A DNA stretch of 64,000 bases from Lepisosteus oculatus (GCF_040954835.1 NC_090723.1:9248001-9312000); one strand, 5' to 3'. Numbered from the stretch's first letter, positions 11,675-25,116 are shown. Translations and numbers: made by a program. The notes: generated from the letters alone by a model not told the origin.

Positions 11675-11683
11675 GCGTGGGCG
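11675..11683 (+). promoter_or_regulatory. hoxb2: Krox20/Egr2 consensus site
   Basis: GCGTGGGCG is an exact Egr-family zinc-finger site, about 350 bases further upstream of Hoxb2 than the Pbx-Hox/Meis pair. Krox20 drives Hoxb2 in rhombomeres 3 and 5 in mouse through upstream sites of this kind. Only one perfect copy was seen. Confidence 0.65.
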
Positions 11684-12869
11684 TGTAAGGCGTTTTAAAG
11701 CTTGCACAAAGCAGGCGCTCCGGTGAATGCGCCGGGGCGAGATCCTGAACGCAGCTCCGGGCCCTCTCTGGAGATGACTCCGCAAGCAGGCGATGTAAGG
11801 AGCGGAGGATTCGCAGCTTGTATTTGAGAGGTTTAGCGAAAAAAACTACTTTCGATTCTCCAAAATCTAAAACGTCAGCTACTTGAATGCTAGACTATCT
11901 GTATTCTATAGAATATTGCATAGGATGTTTGTTCTTAGTTCTTTTCGTCCTGTCTGTTGAAATTTCGTTTCTTTTTTATTGTTATTTGTAATCATGTTTT
12001 ATCTGGAAAATAAATGTGCAACAATGTGAAAGCTGCAAACTGGCATTGATACAAAACAAAAAAGTCGGGTCATTCCGTGCCTCTCTGACGGCGTACTCTT
12101 TTAAATCATCGAGGGGCGGGATTTCTATTTTCAATTCACCGATCCATCAATAAATAATGCTCGCGGAATCTCGGAAAACTCTCCTCGGCGACGCTGTCCG
12201 CGATTGAAACGGTATTCCTGAAGAGAAGGGGCCTTGCTGCTCTCACAGAAGGGGGACGGCCGGGCGTGTGCCTTCGCGGCGCTGGTTGAAGATGTTCAAC
12301 CAAATGGCTTCCTTGCATATCAAATGAAAAACAGCAACCGGGGGGAAACACATCAAAAACAAGACCTGCCGCTGCGAGAATACACGACTGCGCCATGGAA
12401 AAGGGGACTCTTGTGCGCTATGTAAATAATTATTTCACGCAGACTTTCCCCCTGATTCTCGCAGTTTGTTTTTTCCTACGCATCCCACACCGTTATGTGA
12501 GACACATTTCCTCACAGACCATCTCCCCTGGAAGCACCACACCACGGTCACAAGGATGTGTGAAGACGGACATCTTCAGGGTGGACAGGCCTGTACCAGG
12601 GAGAAATCAGTGCCTCTCTCTCGCCCGCCTTCTGCATCCCTGGCAGAAGCGAGCCAGTGTTTGGCTGAAGCGCACGTGACCCACCCACGGCGGCGAGGCA
12701 CTTCCGGCTCCCTGCCGGCGGTTCTGGGTAGAGAGAGGAGGAGGAGGAGGATTGAGCTTACAAATTGAAACCGCAGTTGTGTGTGTGTGTCTGTCTGAGA
12801 GGGAGAGAGAGAAACCGTGTCGTGATTCCCCCGGCGTGTGCATCGTGCAGACGCGTAAAAGACGAGAAA

Positions 12870-14330
12870 AAATGAATAACAGAAAATTTTATTCAAAGAA
12901 TTGTTCAACAGACAACTCTCAGCAAGGAAAGGAAAAGTAACTACCAGGAACAAAAGGAGATTTTCGAAAAGGAAGTTAAGCTAGACTTCTAATTCGCCAC
13001 TATGCAGTAACAGTCTGGGTCCGTCCTCATGCCTGCAGTATAACTCATTACATTATTTATATGTACAAGGCTGACATAAAACCACTCATCTGCCTAGAAT
13101 ACAAGAACTAAAAGAAATTTGCTTACAATGACATGAACACAACGTCTTTCGTAACAGATCAATACTAAAAAAGTACATTTTTTTTTCTTGATATAAATAC
13201 ATAATGTCGGGGGGGATAAATAATACAAAAAAGAAAATATTTAAACTGGCTATAACAAATAAATATATATATTTATGAATGTTCACTCGAACACACGTAT
13301 AGAAAGACGGCCACGATTGAGCTGATTGGAGGTCTTTCCTTCGAAAATAAGTTGTTTCATTATTTTCTTTTACCCATTAAAATGTAAACTCTAAGTGCAA
13401 CAATGATGCCGGGACAAGAAGCACGAGCGAAAACCGAAACATCTTCACTTCTGCTTCATTCCTCGGGCACGCATTGTGTTCAAATATACCCTGTTTTCAC
13501 GTTAAGTCAAGAGAAGATAAAGGTGGGGGGGGGGTTGTTTTGCATTGGTGCTACCTCATGTAAGTGAACCCTAAAGACAGACAGAGAGAAAGGTGGGGTC
13601 TCGGAGCAGAGAAGACGGGCAGAGGTGGGGGTGGCAGGGGGAGTGACGCGTGAACTTAGCTTCCCGTTTGTAGACGCTGTGCTGAAGACTAAGTTTGAGC
13701 TGCTCGCCTCTCTTCTCGCTATCCGTGGAGGTGGGCGCGGGCGCAGGGGGAGGGTGAGTTAAGGTGACGTTGGAGGATAGAGGTAAGGAAAGAAAGCGAG
13801 AGCCGACAATCCAGTGGTTTCCTTGGTGCCAGGGACTGATCGTTCACTAGCTGGGAACCTCTGTCTGGGCGACGATGTACAAAACACTGGAAATTACCAG
13901 AAAGACTAAAAAAAAGCCCCCCCACACACCACAAAATCACCTTGAGGAGACTTTGTGCTGAAAAGCCTACACGCACAGCGGCACGGCCCATATACATATA
14001 ATATATGGCGGATTTTATTGGGTTAACCGACTACAATTACCCCGTCTTACCCCGTTTCTGAATTATTTTTGTTTGTTTTTTTTTTAAAAAAAAGGGTGGT
14101 CAGGGGGTACGTCACACGTACAATTGCACGTCAACCGAAAAGAAAACGTGTGGAACTCTTCTGTCTCTCGCTTATTTTTAAAATGAAAAAAAAAAAACAA
14201 AAGCCATCCGAATTTCCACGCTTCGCGGGACACGAGAAACCACTGGATCTTTCCGTTGCTGTTGCCGTTGCTGCTCGATCCCGTCGCAGGCGCCCCCGCG
14301 TGTTAGTGTCCCCTTCGCGTGCCAAACCTG
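12870..14330 (-). other. hoxb3: Hoxb3 3' UTR with poly(A) signal
   Basis: Sequence following the Hoxb3 stop. A minus-strand AATAAA at 12888-12893 would give a 3' UTR of about 1.45 kb, which is plausible for Hoxb3. The stretch 13000-13330 is AT-rich and looks like UTR. Other weaker signals exist, so the exact end is uncertain. Confidence 0.5.
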
Positions 14331-15085
14331 CTACAGATGCGTGAGCTTGGGCGCCTCCTGGATTCGGCCCGGAGGCGGGTGGTGCGCTGAGAGGTCGGTG
14401 TATGTCGGGTGAGGGTCACACGGTCCGTGGTGCTGGCTCGGCGGCATCTGCCCGGCGCCGTTGTAGTCCATGCTGTTGGCCTGGTGGTGCGCCATGTGGT
14501 TCAGGCCGTACAGGGTCGGGCCGGAGCCCGCCATGGAATCCACATAGTTCCCGCCGACATAGACCGGGCTACCCTGGATGTTAGGAGTTCCGTAGCTGTT
14601 GCCGTTACCCTGTAGACCGTGGGGGTCGTATTCTGGCGCTGTGTTGGCGTACTTCTGTTGGGAAGGGCAGCTTTTCATGGGGTTTTGGTAGGCTGTGGAC
14701 ACGGAATAGGCGTTCTGGTGAGGCTTGTTAAAAGCGGGCGGGGAAGGCGCGTCATAGCCGCCCGTCATCGAGTGCATGAAACCCGCGGAGGACTGCATGG
14801 GCAGCGGGGGGCTCCCCGTCGGCGAGGGCCCCCCCGAGGAGGAGCCCATGCCCTTGGACTTCTGGTCCTTCTTGTACTTCATCCGCCGGTTCTGGAACCA
14901 GATCTTGATCTGCCGCTCGCTGAGGTTCAGCAGGTTGGCCATCTCCACGCGCCGCGGCCGGCACAGGTAGCGGTTGAAGTGGAACTCCTTCTCGAGCTCC
15001 ACCAGCTGCGCGCTCGTGTAGGCCGTGCGCGCGCGCTTGGAGGCGGCCGAGCCCGGGGGGCTTTTCTCGCCGCTGCAGCTCTCCG
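14331..15085 (-). CDS. hoxb3: Hoxb3 exon 2 (homeodomain)
   Basis: Second coding exon of Hoxb3, a homeodomain factor of posterior hindbrain and pharyngeal arches. The acceptor is CCACCCAG before 15085 and the stop is TAG at 14331-14333. It encodes residues 155 (split codon) to 405, against 431 in human. After [19 protein letters not shown] the homeodomain is at about 170-229, with the paralogue-3 core [32 protein letters not shown]. The long C-terminal region has the Hox3 signatures [20 protein letters not shown] and the terminal [12 protein letters not shown]. It differs from HoxA3 and HoxD3 and matches HoxB3. Confidence 0.97.
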
Positions 15086-16193
15086 CTGGGTGGAAATGAA
15101 ATAAAAGATAATTACTACATACAGAAATTGAATGCATCGTTTCCTAATAAACTAGGGAACAGGCACGGAAACTTAACCCCTCTATATTAGTTGTCGCCTC
15201 TTCATAACAGTGGCGTTTATTAAGAGATCTGCGCCCCACCGCTGACCTGGTGTATGTAAATTGCTTCGCTCGCCCTATAGCCAATAACGCAGCTGGAACG
15301 ACTTTCCCTGCGATTAATTTGTATTAAAAACAAACGCCAGCCCCTTGCAATGCACCAATATTGTATTCGCGCATCTAGTTGACTTGATGGCTTTTAAAGG
15401 CGCTATATCAGCCCCATGTCTCTTATTTATCCAGCACGAGCGCGGGTGAGATCCCACGTGCAAGACGCACGCGAATGGGTCTCCCCTGCACCTGCGATGT
15501 AAGTTGCATGTGCGTGACGTCAGTCATATCTATAAATAGATCTCTAGCTATATTCCTCTCCTGTTATATTTAGCGCTGTAGCTGTAGGTAATGCCAAAAT
15601 TAGTTTATTACGGGGGGGGGGCAGCTGGGTGAATTAGGGCATTTGCATATCTTAACACTAGTGATGAGCTCATATATAACAGAGCCTTTTATCTATTAGA
15701 GAAGTGCAGTGTGATTCTTCCTCTGCGGGCAGCTCGGTGCCACCCAGTTCCACAAACAGGTGCGGAACCACATTTAAACCAGTTAAAAGCGAGTCCACGC
15801 GTGATGAACGGAGGCCTTTTTGTCTTCTACGTTGACAGTTTTCCTCTTATGATATCTATGATTCTAAATAGCCGTAGCAACATCATTTGTGGTGTTGGAG
15901 GCACAACCCACACTACAGCATCCGGTTTTCAAGTGGTGGCAACACCAAAGGTATCCACCCCCCCCTCTCCTTTACCTAAGTCTGTGTCAAAAATAAACAG
16001 AAGAAAACGCCTATCGCCTTGCAGGATTTAGCTCCATGGCCGTTTCTCTTCGGACACCAGACAGCGTTGGTTTGCACCGTTTTTCGACTGATGAAAGGGG
16101 GTAGAAAAATAATCGGGTACCAAAAAAAAAAAACAACCCCGTCATAATCAAGCGAGGAAGGTGGGGGGGGGAAGGACACCCCGTGAGCTGTAC
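15086..16193 (-). other. hoxb3: Hoxb3 intron
   Basis: A phase-1 intron of about 1.1 kb with donor CAG|GTACAG and acceptor CCACCCAG. It contains a perfect POU octamer ATTTGCAT at 15641-15648 and a CACGTG at 15455-15460. Several TAAT-rich stretches (for example GATTAATTTGTATTAA at about 15312) could be intronic homeodomain sites. Confidence 0.8.
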
Positions 16194-16656
16194 CTGCGCT
16201 CGGGGAGCTGTTTTTCTGCTTCGAGTTCTGTCTCGATTCCTTCATCCAGGGGAAAATCTGCTTGGTGAGGTTGGGGTTGGGGGGGAGGGACGAGGCCTTG
16301 CTGGCGGCGGCGGCGGCTTTGCTGCTGCTGCTGCCGCCCGGCTGCTGCGCCGAGCTGCTGTTGGCGGAGCTGGCAGGGTTCTGGGGAGGGGAGACGGGGG
16401 GGGCCTGTGGGTGCTCAGGTGGCAGGCTGGGGCGCAGGCAGCTCCCGTTGAGGTCTTTCGCTTTGGCGTGTGGCGGGCCGCCGCCGCCGCCGCCGCCCAG
16501 GGACTGCAGCGAGCACGCCGATCGCTGGTAGTCGCTCTCCAGGTGGGCCGACGCCTGGAAGGTCTGCTGGGGCGCCTCATAGCCGAAGCCGTTGGCTCCT
16601 TGGTACGAGTAGCCTCCGAAAAGTGTCGAGTTGTCGTAGTAGGTCGTTTTCTGCAT
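16194..16656 (-). CDS. hoxb3: Hoxb3 exon 1 (hexapeptide)
   Basis: First coding exon. The start is set at ATG 16656-16654 because [20 protein letters not shown] matches the HoxB3 N-terminus. An in-frame ATG 18 bases upstream is not part of the conserved protein. [13 protein letters not shown] at 43-54 is a Hox3 signature, followed by 7 glycines, and IFPWM is at 134-138. An alanine-rich tract (AAAAASK) is near 114-120. The exon ends with one base of a split Ala codon. A palindromic GGTCACGTGACC lies 66-77 bases upstream. Confidence 0.96.
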
Positions 16657-16721
16657 CTCCGAAATTAGTTGCACCGGCTACCAGGGTCCTGACGACCTTC
16701 TGGAAGAACATTGGCCCCAGG

Positions 16722-16733
16722 GGTCACGTGACC
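16722..16733. promoter_or_regulatory. hoxb3: Palindromic E-box at Hoxb3 promoter
   Basis: A perfect 12-base palindrome GGTCACGTGACC, 66 bases upstream of the Hoxb3 ATG. It is the strong form of the USF/TFE/MITF E-box. Binding is inferred. Confidence 0.6.
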
Positions 16734-16891
16734 GTCTCTCTCCAGCGGGCTCTTGCAAGCTGACCTGAAAGGTTAGAAGAAGCACACGATAACGCCGGAC
16801 CGGGCACGAATCCATCTTCGCCCCTGAAAAGCCTCCTGACATGAATAGCCGTTTCCACAAAAACCCGGCTCGCAGATGCCCGTCTCTGACG

Positions 16892-16899
16892 GCTGACTC
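16892..16899 (+). promoter_or_regulatory. hoxb3: Maf half-site (candidate MafB/kreisler input)
   Basis: GCTGACTC, the MARE half-site, followed by a T-run, about 240 bases upstream of the Hoxb3 ATG. Mouse Hoxb3 r5 expression depends on MafB sites upstream of the gene. A single short match is weak evidence. Confidence 0.35.
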
Positions 16900-19800
16900 T
16901 TTTCTCGCCGGCACACATGTTGGGCAGAGTAACGAATAAGCTCGGGGCTCTTTCATACTCGTCTTCCAAATAAAAACACGCCGATTACATCTTTTGTGTG
17001 TCCTAAATGTTATCTTCCCTGTACAGTACACTGAGACCTGTGGGTAATGCAATATCTTATTGTTGTTATTATTATTTAACCGTTCCCTTTGCTTTACAAT
17101 GATTTATATTTTTTCCTCTTTTAGGTTTTTTTTTTTGTTCCAATAAAAACAAGCTTCTTTGGAAGCGAGTTCGCCTTTTCCTAAGCGGCAACATAAACGA
17201 ATTATATCTTGCGGTTGTGACGGCGCTGTAGCATCTGCTTCGTTTTCATTCAAATAAGCAGAAACATGTGTACGTGGATAAATGTTATAAACTCGCCTGG
17301 AAATGTTCGAAATGACGCCGGGTGACTCCAACGATTTATGAGCAAAAGAACGTTTTTTTTTAAAGAGTCACACCATAACAATTAATGCCCGTTCCTGTCT
17401 ATTACTTTTGAAAGAGGAGGGCATATCGAATGTGCTGGTTATTTTTATTTTTTCATGTATTTACGGAGAAAAATACATCCGATTTTCTCAACAACAAATT
17501 CTTAAAATATAAATTTGACACGTCTAAGGGGAGAATCCTGTTTAAAGAAAAGAACGATCGGTTTGTAAAGGGCCTTAGCGCAGAAAGTCTTGATCGATGT
17601 TAAGCTCTAGGCTTTTTGTTTGGGGCGGGGGGGCTTTTTCTCCGGTTACAACACAACGTATTTGGGAAACATTGAAAACTAGAAGAACCGGCGCCTGAAC
17701 CTCCTCATTTCGAGTTTGGAACTTTGTTCCTGATGTGCAGAGAAAGACGGGCGGTGCAATAGACAGTCTCGGCCGCTGCTCTGCGATTTGATGCATGAGA
17801 GGTCAGTCGGGCAAAAGCCTGGTTTTTGTGTGTTTTTTTTTTTTGCCATCCTCGACGCTTCCTACCGAAGGTACAGACCCCGCCAGGCGGCGAGGGAAGG
17901 CCGGGGTCGCTCCCCTTCGACCACCGCGGCACCTGGCCATCCGGCTCTGCCCCGATACCCACAAGCTGGGAGCGAAACACAAAGTTTTAATTTGACCCCG
18001 CGGCCCTGGGGGATATAAAACTAAACAGCTGGGCCGGTCTGTCGAAAGGATGGTCCCAGGTTCACCGAAACGCAATGAAAACCTCCCCTCTTCCAGTCAC
18101 AGCACCTAAGCGCCTCCTCATTAATAATCTGTTTTTTATTACCACAGTTATTCATCACAATCAACTTTGGCGTTACAGTTTTCACTGCCAGCAGACTTGA
18201 ATAATACCGCTAACAGTTAAATAAGAAAATCGTTTAAAACGTTTTCCCAGCCAATAATATCAACAGCAATACTAATACACGACACAAAAGCCGTTGAATT
18301 AATTTCGCTCATAACACTGTTCCAATGAATAGGACGACGTGTTCAAAGGAGAAGAAATAAATGCTTTATTAATTGGCTGCTAAATCCATGCAAAACACTG
18401 GCTTGGTCCAGCTCGGGAATTTACATGGGAAAATGAAAATAATTTCATGGAATAGTCCCGATATAGCCTTTCTTTGGATTCAGCTAGCACTGTGGCCAGC
18501 AAGGGAAAAATAACCATCGAGCCTCACCAACGTGACACCGAATTCTCCGAATAACAACAAAACGTACATAGCAACCGATGATACACTTGCATTAGAAATA
18601 AACGAAGCGTCTTATTAAGGGGTTTGGAAATGCTGCATGTTTTTTTTTGTTTAACAAAAGAAAAAGGAAACACAATGAAAAATTAAAATGTGGCCCAGAA
18701 GCGAACGGCGGAAATTCTCCTGAAATTAAAAAAAAAAACACGAAGTAAAACAGCGTTTAAATATTGGAAGAAAACAAAATGTTGAATAATGGGGCAGGAG
18801 AGCGCAGGGGATCAATCGAAGGCCGTGTGTCTGTGTCTGAGAGCCCGAGGTCCAGCTTTTGTGCTTCAACCTCGCTACACGTCACAAATGTCGGTCATTT
18901 ATCTTTCCCGTAGACGGCCGGAATCCTAATTATTTACTCCAAGGAATTGTTTGAAAAATCACAGCAGGAATAATAAATATTAAATTATATCCTATTGCAA
19001 TCAAGCGGGCCACGGGCTTTTCTCCGCCTGTGCTGGGGACAATAACAAAGTTTCTCCTGAATTTCTTTTAACACGATTATAGTGGCGGTGTGGCCAACGA
19101 GAAGGCTGTTAACAGCGAACAGTAATGTCACCGCGAAACACAGAAACGACCTCCGATCTCTCAGCTCTTGACTTCGAACGTGTACATCTTTTTTTTTTTA
19201 ATTGCCTGCCAAACGTCGCTCCTGTACATGGAGTGAAAGAAACGAATGCCGTTTAAATAGAGTCCATACCTCCATATTGAAAATGTTTTGAGACGAGAAA
19301 ATGAAAACAAATGAAGGCTGCGTGTGCTCTCCAGTCAGCGTTAACACGCTCTGTATTTCCGACATCGAAACCGACGTTCAATTATTATTATTTTTTACAT
19401 ATTTAAAAATGACATATACGTGCGTGTATATAATAAAACACGCCGGGTAAAAGCGGAGACGGAATCTTGAATTACAGAGGCGCTACTTCTGTCCTGAAAG
19501 AACGCTGATATTAAGGAAGCCAAAAAAACCAACAAACTTCCAAAAAAATGATTCCCAACCCCCGTTGCTTTGCAAATAAATATTAGAGTAAAACCAAAGC
19601 ATTCGGATGGAGATGCAAGGAAAAAACGAGAAAGCAGTTGCGTCGCGGAAGGAAGCTTAAAGCATTGTGAACTCTTCTTGAACCGAGATTGGAGTCATAT
19701 GGTCATAAATCACTAGGACATACACTCCGCCATTCACAAACTGATAGCCTATTTGAGTCCAGCTTACCTTAGCCTCTGACGAGGAAAGCACGGGCAGGCA

Positions 19801-22800
19801 TAATATATTTTCACATCCAGCCTCGCTGCAATCAATAAGCGAGCGTTCTCCCCTCCTTTTAAAAAAATCGCAAGGAATATAGGAAAAGGGCAGCGTGCGG
19901 TCGCTGCTTGCACCCCGGCTCGGGGTGTGCTGCTCAGAATCCCTCCGTTTGGAAAGGCGAGACGGCACAGCATCAGAGATCTGTGGAAGGCTCGGGGCTG
20001 CGAATGGACAGGCACTGAGATTCTGGCTGCCCTGTCGACTGGTACGCCCTGCTCAGTGATAACAATGGCCTCGGATTTTCCCCCTTTCCTTTCACCGCGC
20101 CAAACTGAACATCATAATCCGAACAGAACCCGCGTCTCGCCGGCGAACAGTAATCCGGGCTGGTTTTCTGCCTTATTTCTGGTGGCTGTTATCGCTGTAG
20201 CTCCATCAACACAGGGCCCTTTGCAGCTCTTTAAAAACAGAAAGGGGGGCTGCCTTTAGAGTACCGGGCTGGAGTGTTAATCCTTATCAAACACAGCGTC
20301 ACTGGTGAAAAATTATGCTAATTGCAAACGTGGTGGACACAGGCCTACAGTGGAGGCAAGCACGCCCGTGCTTTCTGATTCACGTGTTTAAGAATTAGGT
20401 GTCAATCTATGGTAATATTGTTTTGTGGAGAGTGAAGTCTCAAGTTTCTCGCCTCTCTGGTGGATATTCCATTACCAAAAGCATTTTTCACTCCGCTCTC
20501 TCCTGCATGACTCGCCGCTATCTCCGGGTTAGTATCTCAGCCCACACCTCAGTCTCATATAATAATTAAGGCACGGCCTGAGAGAGGGAGGGAGGGATTG
20601 GGAAAGTTGTTGCTTTTTCTATGAACAGACAACAAGCGGACTGTTACAGGGCCTGGGAGAGAGAGGGAGAGAGAATGTAGAAAGAGGAGTGAAAAAAAAG
20701 GCGAGATAGAGAAGAGACGATAAGCAATCTGTGATATTTAACAGCTCGGGACAAGTCTGAGCAACAGACCACCTTTTAAAAACTTTGATAGCGAGACGGT
20801 GCTAAAAGTTTTTACAGTCTTTTTTTTCGGTCGGGGGTGGGGGTAACACCCGTTGGACGAGAAAAGAAAATCTGCACTTCAGACAAAAAAACGAAGGAAT
20901 TGCAGAAGGAAGAGGAGCTCGCCACGGAAAAGCGAAAGAAAGCACGAAGGTGTTTATATGAGCTGTTTTCTTCTCCTCTCCCCCCCTCTCTCTCTCTCTG
21001 CTTGATTATTCAGGACGCTACCCCTTGTCGTTTATGGTCACGCAAGATTTATGACTTCTTGCAGACTAGGCAGCGGTAAACAGCAACTTTAAAAAGATGC
21101 ATTCCGTGTTAGGTAACTGGAAAGAAGGGATCTGCAACGGCGTGGGAGGAAGAGCGGGGGAAAAATTTAGGAGTTTGCAACATTTGTTTTTTGTCTCTGG
21201 GCGGCATTGTTTGCGATTTCGCAAATGTGGCTGAAGAAGGCGAGAGAGAGAGAGAAAAGTATGACCCAGCAAAAAACAAATCCCTTTTGATCTTTAAAAA
21301 AAAAAATAGAAAGAAATAAAGACCAACACCCTTTTCAGTCTACCGTATTTCCCCCACAGGAGGAGAAGAGCTACTGGCCAGGAGCTACTGGGTGTGGATT
21401 AACCAGCGCTGCCGGTGACTGCTGACGGACTGCGGCAGAAGAGGAACTCGGGCCAGGAAGGGGTTCGGAGGAGCCAGGGGAAGTGGGTTTGGACGAGTCG
21501 GACAGGATGTGTTAAATTGCTCCCTGCAGTGTGGATTATAACGTGCGGACGGACGGACCGGGGGCTACCGAACAGCCCACTGAGAGGCTGCAGAGCAGTA
21601 GAACCACACGGCGCCGTGTAGCACTCGAGTCCTGCTGTTTGTTATTTTGTCATGTTTTATTTGATGTCTCTTTCATTTATTACAGGCAGAATAATCGCTG
21701 AACATATAACATGGCTATTATATATAAACAGAAAAGTTGTCTCATTACAAAAATGATTTGTGAGTCCCACCAGCCTTATGACATACATATGTCAGTAATT
21801 TACGGTATGTGGAACGCTATGCATCTGTGTGTAAGGAAATGAAAACTCCCAGTCATTCCGGACATCACTACCTACCTCATTTGGCGACTGTACGTGTTGA
21901 TAGTCAACCTTATTTTTATAATATTTTCTATATTCAATATATTGTGCTATGTTATTTAATATTTTACGTAACATTAAATACAGTGAAACGACCAGGGAAT
22001 ACTGTTTAAGGAACGAACAGTATTTTAAGATCCAAAGAAAAACACCCTGATCTCACCTGTAACTTTGTTGTTGTTGTTGTTGTTTTTAAAAGAATAAATA
22101 TAATTGCATAATGGAAATAACACCTGCTTCCTTAACTCCAAAATATTTATTTCGATCGCTTTGTGTGTTTGTAGACTGTGGGATCTCTGCGTTTAGCCCA
22201 TAGGTGAGTTCCCCCTCACACTGCCTAAATACGTGTGACTGATATTTTAGAAACCATAGTTTTCATCACAGTATTTTGCACCAAAGAGTAAAACATTCAT
22301 GGTTCAGACACACAACAGTCAGTTTTTTAGCCAACCAGAAATAGCAGAAATAGTGGCATCAATGTGTACCACTATACACAGCACACATGCCAGCATTGCG
22401 ACTCATTATTTTCGAACACTTTAGATATTCATATAATAAAAAGAATAATTCTCCAAACATTTTCTCATTTTAGCAAGTCGAAAAGAAAGAACAGAAAACG
22501 AAATAAGCCTCAGACTCTCAAAATCTGAAAGCTCCCAAGCTCGTTATTTTCTTATTAGCGCGACCCCGGAAAAGTTCTTTCACACATTCATTCGGGTTGG
22601 TTTCTGTTGCTGTTGTTTTAAAAGCCGATGACTTACCGAAATTGTGTCGTTTGTCACCCAAAGATTTTAAACGAGAGTGACGTGTCTCGGTGGTGTGTAG
22701 GAACTAGAAAAGACAAAAAAAAAAGAGACACAGATTCGATCACAGAGGTCGCGGGAAATCGAAATGTATTTCCACGCGACCTCCAGCGAAAGATCGAACT

Positions 22801-23385
22801 CGGAAGGAACAGGAAAGCTTGTGAATTCGACAGGCATCGTTAACCTAAATTATGCTCAGGATTACAGGTATAACTGGGATGCAATCGAAAATTATTTAAA
22901 TGTATCTCGCATCTGGGTCACGGTGCCATCCAACAATTAAAAAGGATGCGACACGGTGTCTCTCTTTGTAAAACATCGTTGCCAAGAAGGGACGGTTCTT
23001 GCTGCTCTCGTGTAACGTTTATTGGCACATTGTCCTGGCCTGGACAATTTATACCTCAAATAAATAATAATAAATATTTCGTTTCACATCCGTTTGGTTT
23101 ATTCTTTTTTTAAAAAAAAAATCGTGTTTCCGTTTTAACAGCGTACTTGGGGGAAACAGTTAATCAGCCAGCACGATATATCTCCTTCTGCAATTCTATA
23201 TGTTCTGCTCTCCCGAGGAACAGCCCCGGCAGCCGTCCTCTCGTTTGTGAATCCCGTGTTTTTCACCACACGAAAAATATAAACATTTACACCTCGTTAA
23301 GGAAATTTCGTTTAAAAAGTAATCCAGAGGTCATTGTTACAATTCGTTATTTCAAAAGATCCAGGCCTTGCAATAAATAAATACC

Positions 23386-23411
23386 TAATAATAATAATAA
23401 TAATAATAATA

Positions 23412-23474
<63 letters not shown>
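23386..23474. repeat. Inverted (TAA)n-(TTA)n microsatellite
   Basis: About 9 TAA units (23386-23411) run directly into about 21 ATT/TTA units (23412-23474). The two halves are complementary, so the left arm can fold on the right as a hairpin. Confidence 0.95.
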
Positions 23475-24860
23475 TCTGAAACGAAATTAAAGAGAATGGG
23501 CACGGAAACGCGTAGTAACGGGGGAAAAGCAATTAAGCGAATGAATTAAAAAACACCAACAACATACAGATTAAAAACAATGAAACTGACCCCAAATGTA
23601 AGTTCTAAACAGACTCGAGACTGAAGGTAACGTGGCAGGGAGAGACCAGAAAAAAAGGCGTAATTTAAAACACAAGCTTTTCTGCAAACCCTGGTACCCT
23701 TTTGGAAAAGTAAGACCCACTCTGGAGACACACAACATACTCGTGAGCCTGCGAGTGTGGGGAGATAACCGAGGGCAAAGGACAAGCCTGTATATATATA
23801 TACGTGAGAGTGTGCAGATATTCAATCGAGTGGCTTGCGGTGGTTTGCATATCAGCTTATTAAAGTAAAATACAAATGTTGAGCGGCCTCCCTCTCCCGG
23901 CTCCTGACAGCTGCACTAACACATAAATCAAGCGAAGGAGTCCCTGACCTCCCTCGTACTGCGGCCTATACCGCTATAAAGCTATTTTATTGCACGCACA
24001 CTCACACGCTGGCTTGGCTCCTCTCCATCACCAGTCCGCCGAGCTTCTCGGTCTCCGCGTTGTTCTTTTTTAACACCTTTACACAGATTTCCTGCCACCC
24101 GTACAAGCCCCCAACCCTACAAACTGCACACGTATGCCCGGCTCTCAGCCGTACCCGGCAGAACAAAGAGAGGGGGGGACGCATCATGCAGGACGACTGA
24201 CCACCTAATTTTGTTTCGTTTGGTTTGGAAACGGGAAACAATGCAACCTGAAAGACTCGCATCCCGTCCTGCACCAAATCGGCCGATAAAGCAAACGAAA
24301 GGAGATTTAGCCGGCGCCTAAATGGGCAAAATCGAACATAACGCAGAAAGTTAAGAGTCCGGTACGTCTATTGCTGTACGGCTCCAACAAAAGACTCATG
24401 CATAATTTATCAATTTAAAACAGGGCACAAAATGACGAATCCCGGCGCGATACAAATCCGACTGTTATCCTCGCCAAAGTTCAAAGCTCCGATATCCGAG
24501 ATAAAACTCCAAAATACCACATCGTCAAAACAATCACAGAGCCGAGAGCACACACACACACAAAAACTGTTTTCTCCAACTTTATTGCCAAGTTTGCCGT
24601 TATCTGTGAAAGGACAGTACCAAGCGCCCTTATCTCTCTCGCCTCTCGGAGTCCTGCCGACTACAAATAAATCGCTACCGTTCCGCGGCAAAGTTTGAGC
24701 AGCGCCAAAACAGGAGCACAAGCAGCATCCAAAAACAAAAAAAAAGCACCGAAAAACGCAGAAATAAATAAGAACGCAGCCTGTCCTGCCGTCGTTTGAC
24801 AGATTGGAGCTCTTTCTCCGAGTGACCTTTGCGTAGACGAGTAATAACTCACCAGATTAA

Positions 24861-24870
24861 TGATCAATCA
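24861..24870 (-). promoter_or_regulatory. Pbx-Hox-like site
   Basis: TGATCAATCA (TGATTGATCA on the minus strand) fits the Pbx-Hox bipartite consensus. It stands in the Hoxb3-Hoxb4 spacer, 250 bases from the TCACGTGACC at 25117. Confidence 0.4.
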
Positions 24871-25116
24871 GCGGAAGTACTTTTGAATTGCCTCCAAATA
24901 TATGTGTAAAAATCCCGGCCCGTTATTCCAGGCTTTCAAAGAACCCGCATAATGTCTCCCGTAAGCAAGCGGTCTCCGCGATCCTGGCCTCATCACATTA
25001 GTTGTCTATTAGCAGGCAGTTGTTAATAGCAGAGTTAGTGGCTGGGGTGAACACAGCCCGCGAGACAACAAGGCCCTCTCCATCCAAATGCCAAAATAAT
25101 GCCTGGAATTATGCGC

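Larger units (their letters stand above)
10112..12869. other. Hoxb2-Hoxb3 spacer
   Basis: Non-coding, mixed composition. Upstream of Hoxb2 it holds the candidate r4 and r3/r5 hindbrain enhancer sites listed separately. It also has a short (TTA)n at 11428-11453 and a CACGTG at 12673-12678. No protein or RNA gene is recognised. Confidence 0.7.

Noticed and set aside
14619..15104. 161-residue plus-strand frame
   Set aside because: It is the antisense shadow of the GC-rich Hoxb3 exon 2.
16183..16668. 161-residue plus-strand frame
   Set aside because: Antisense shadow of Hoxb3 exon 1.
16654..16674. Upstream in-frame ATG as the Hoxb3 start
   Set aside because: The six extra residues do not match HoxB3 proteins, which start at MQK; the same reasoning rejects the upstream ATG of Hoxb4 at 42534.
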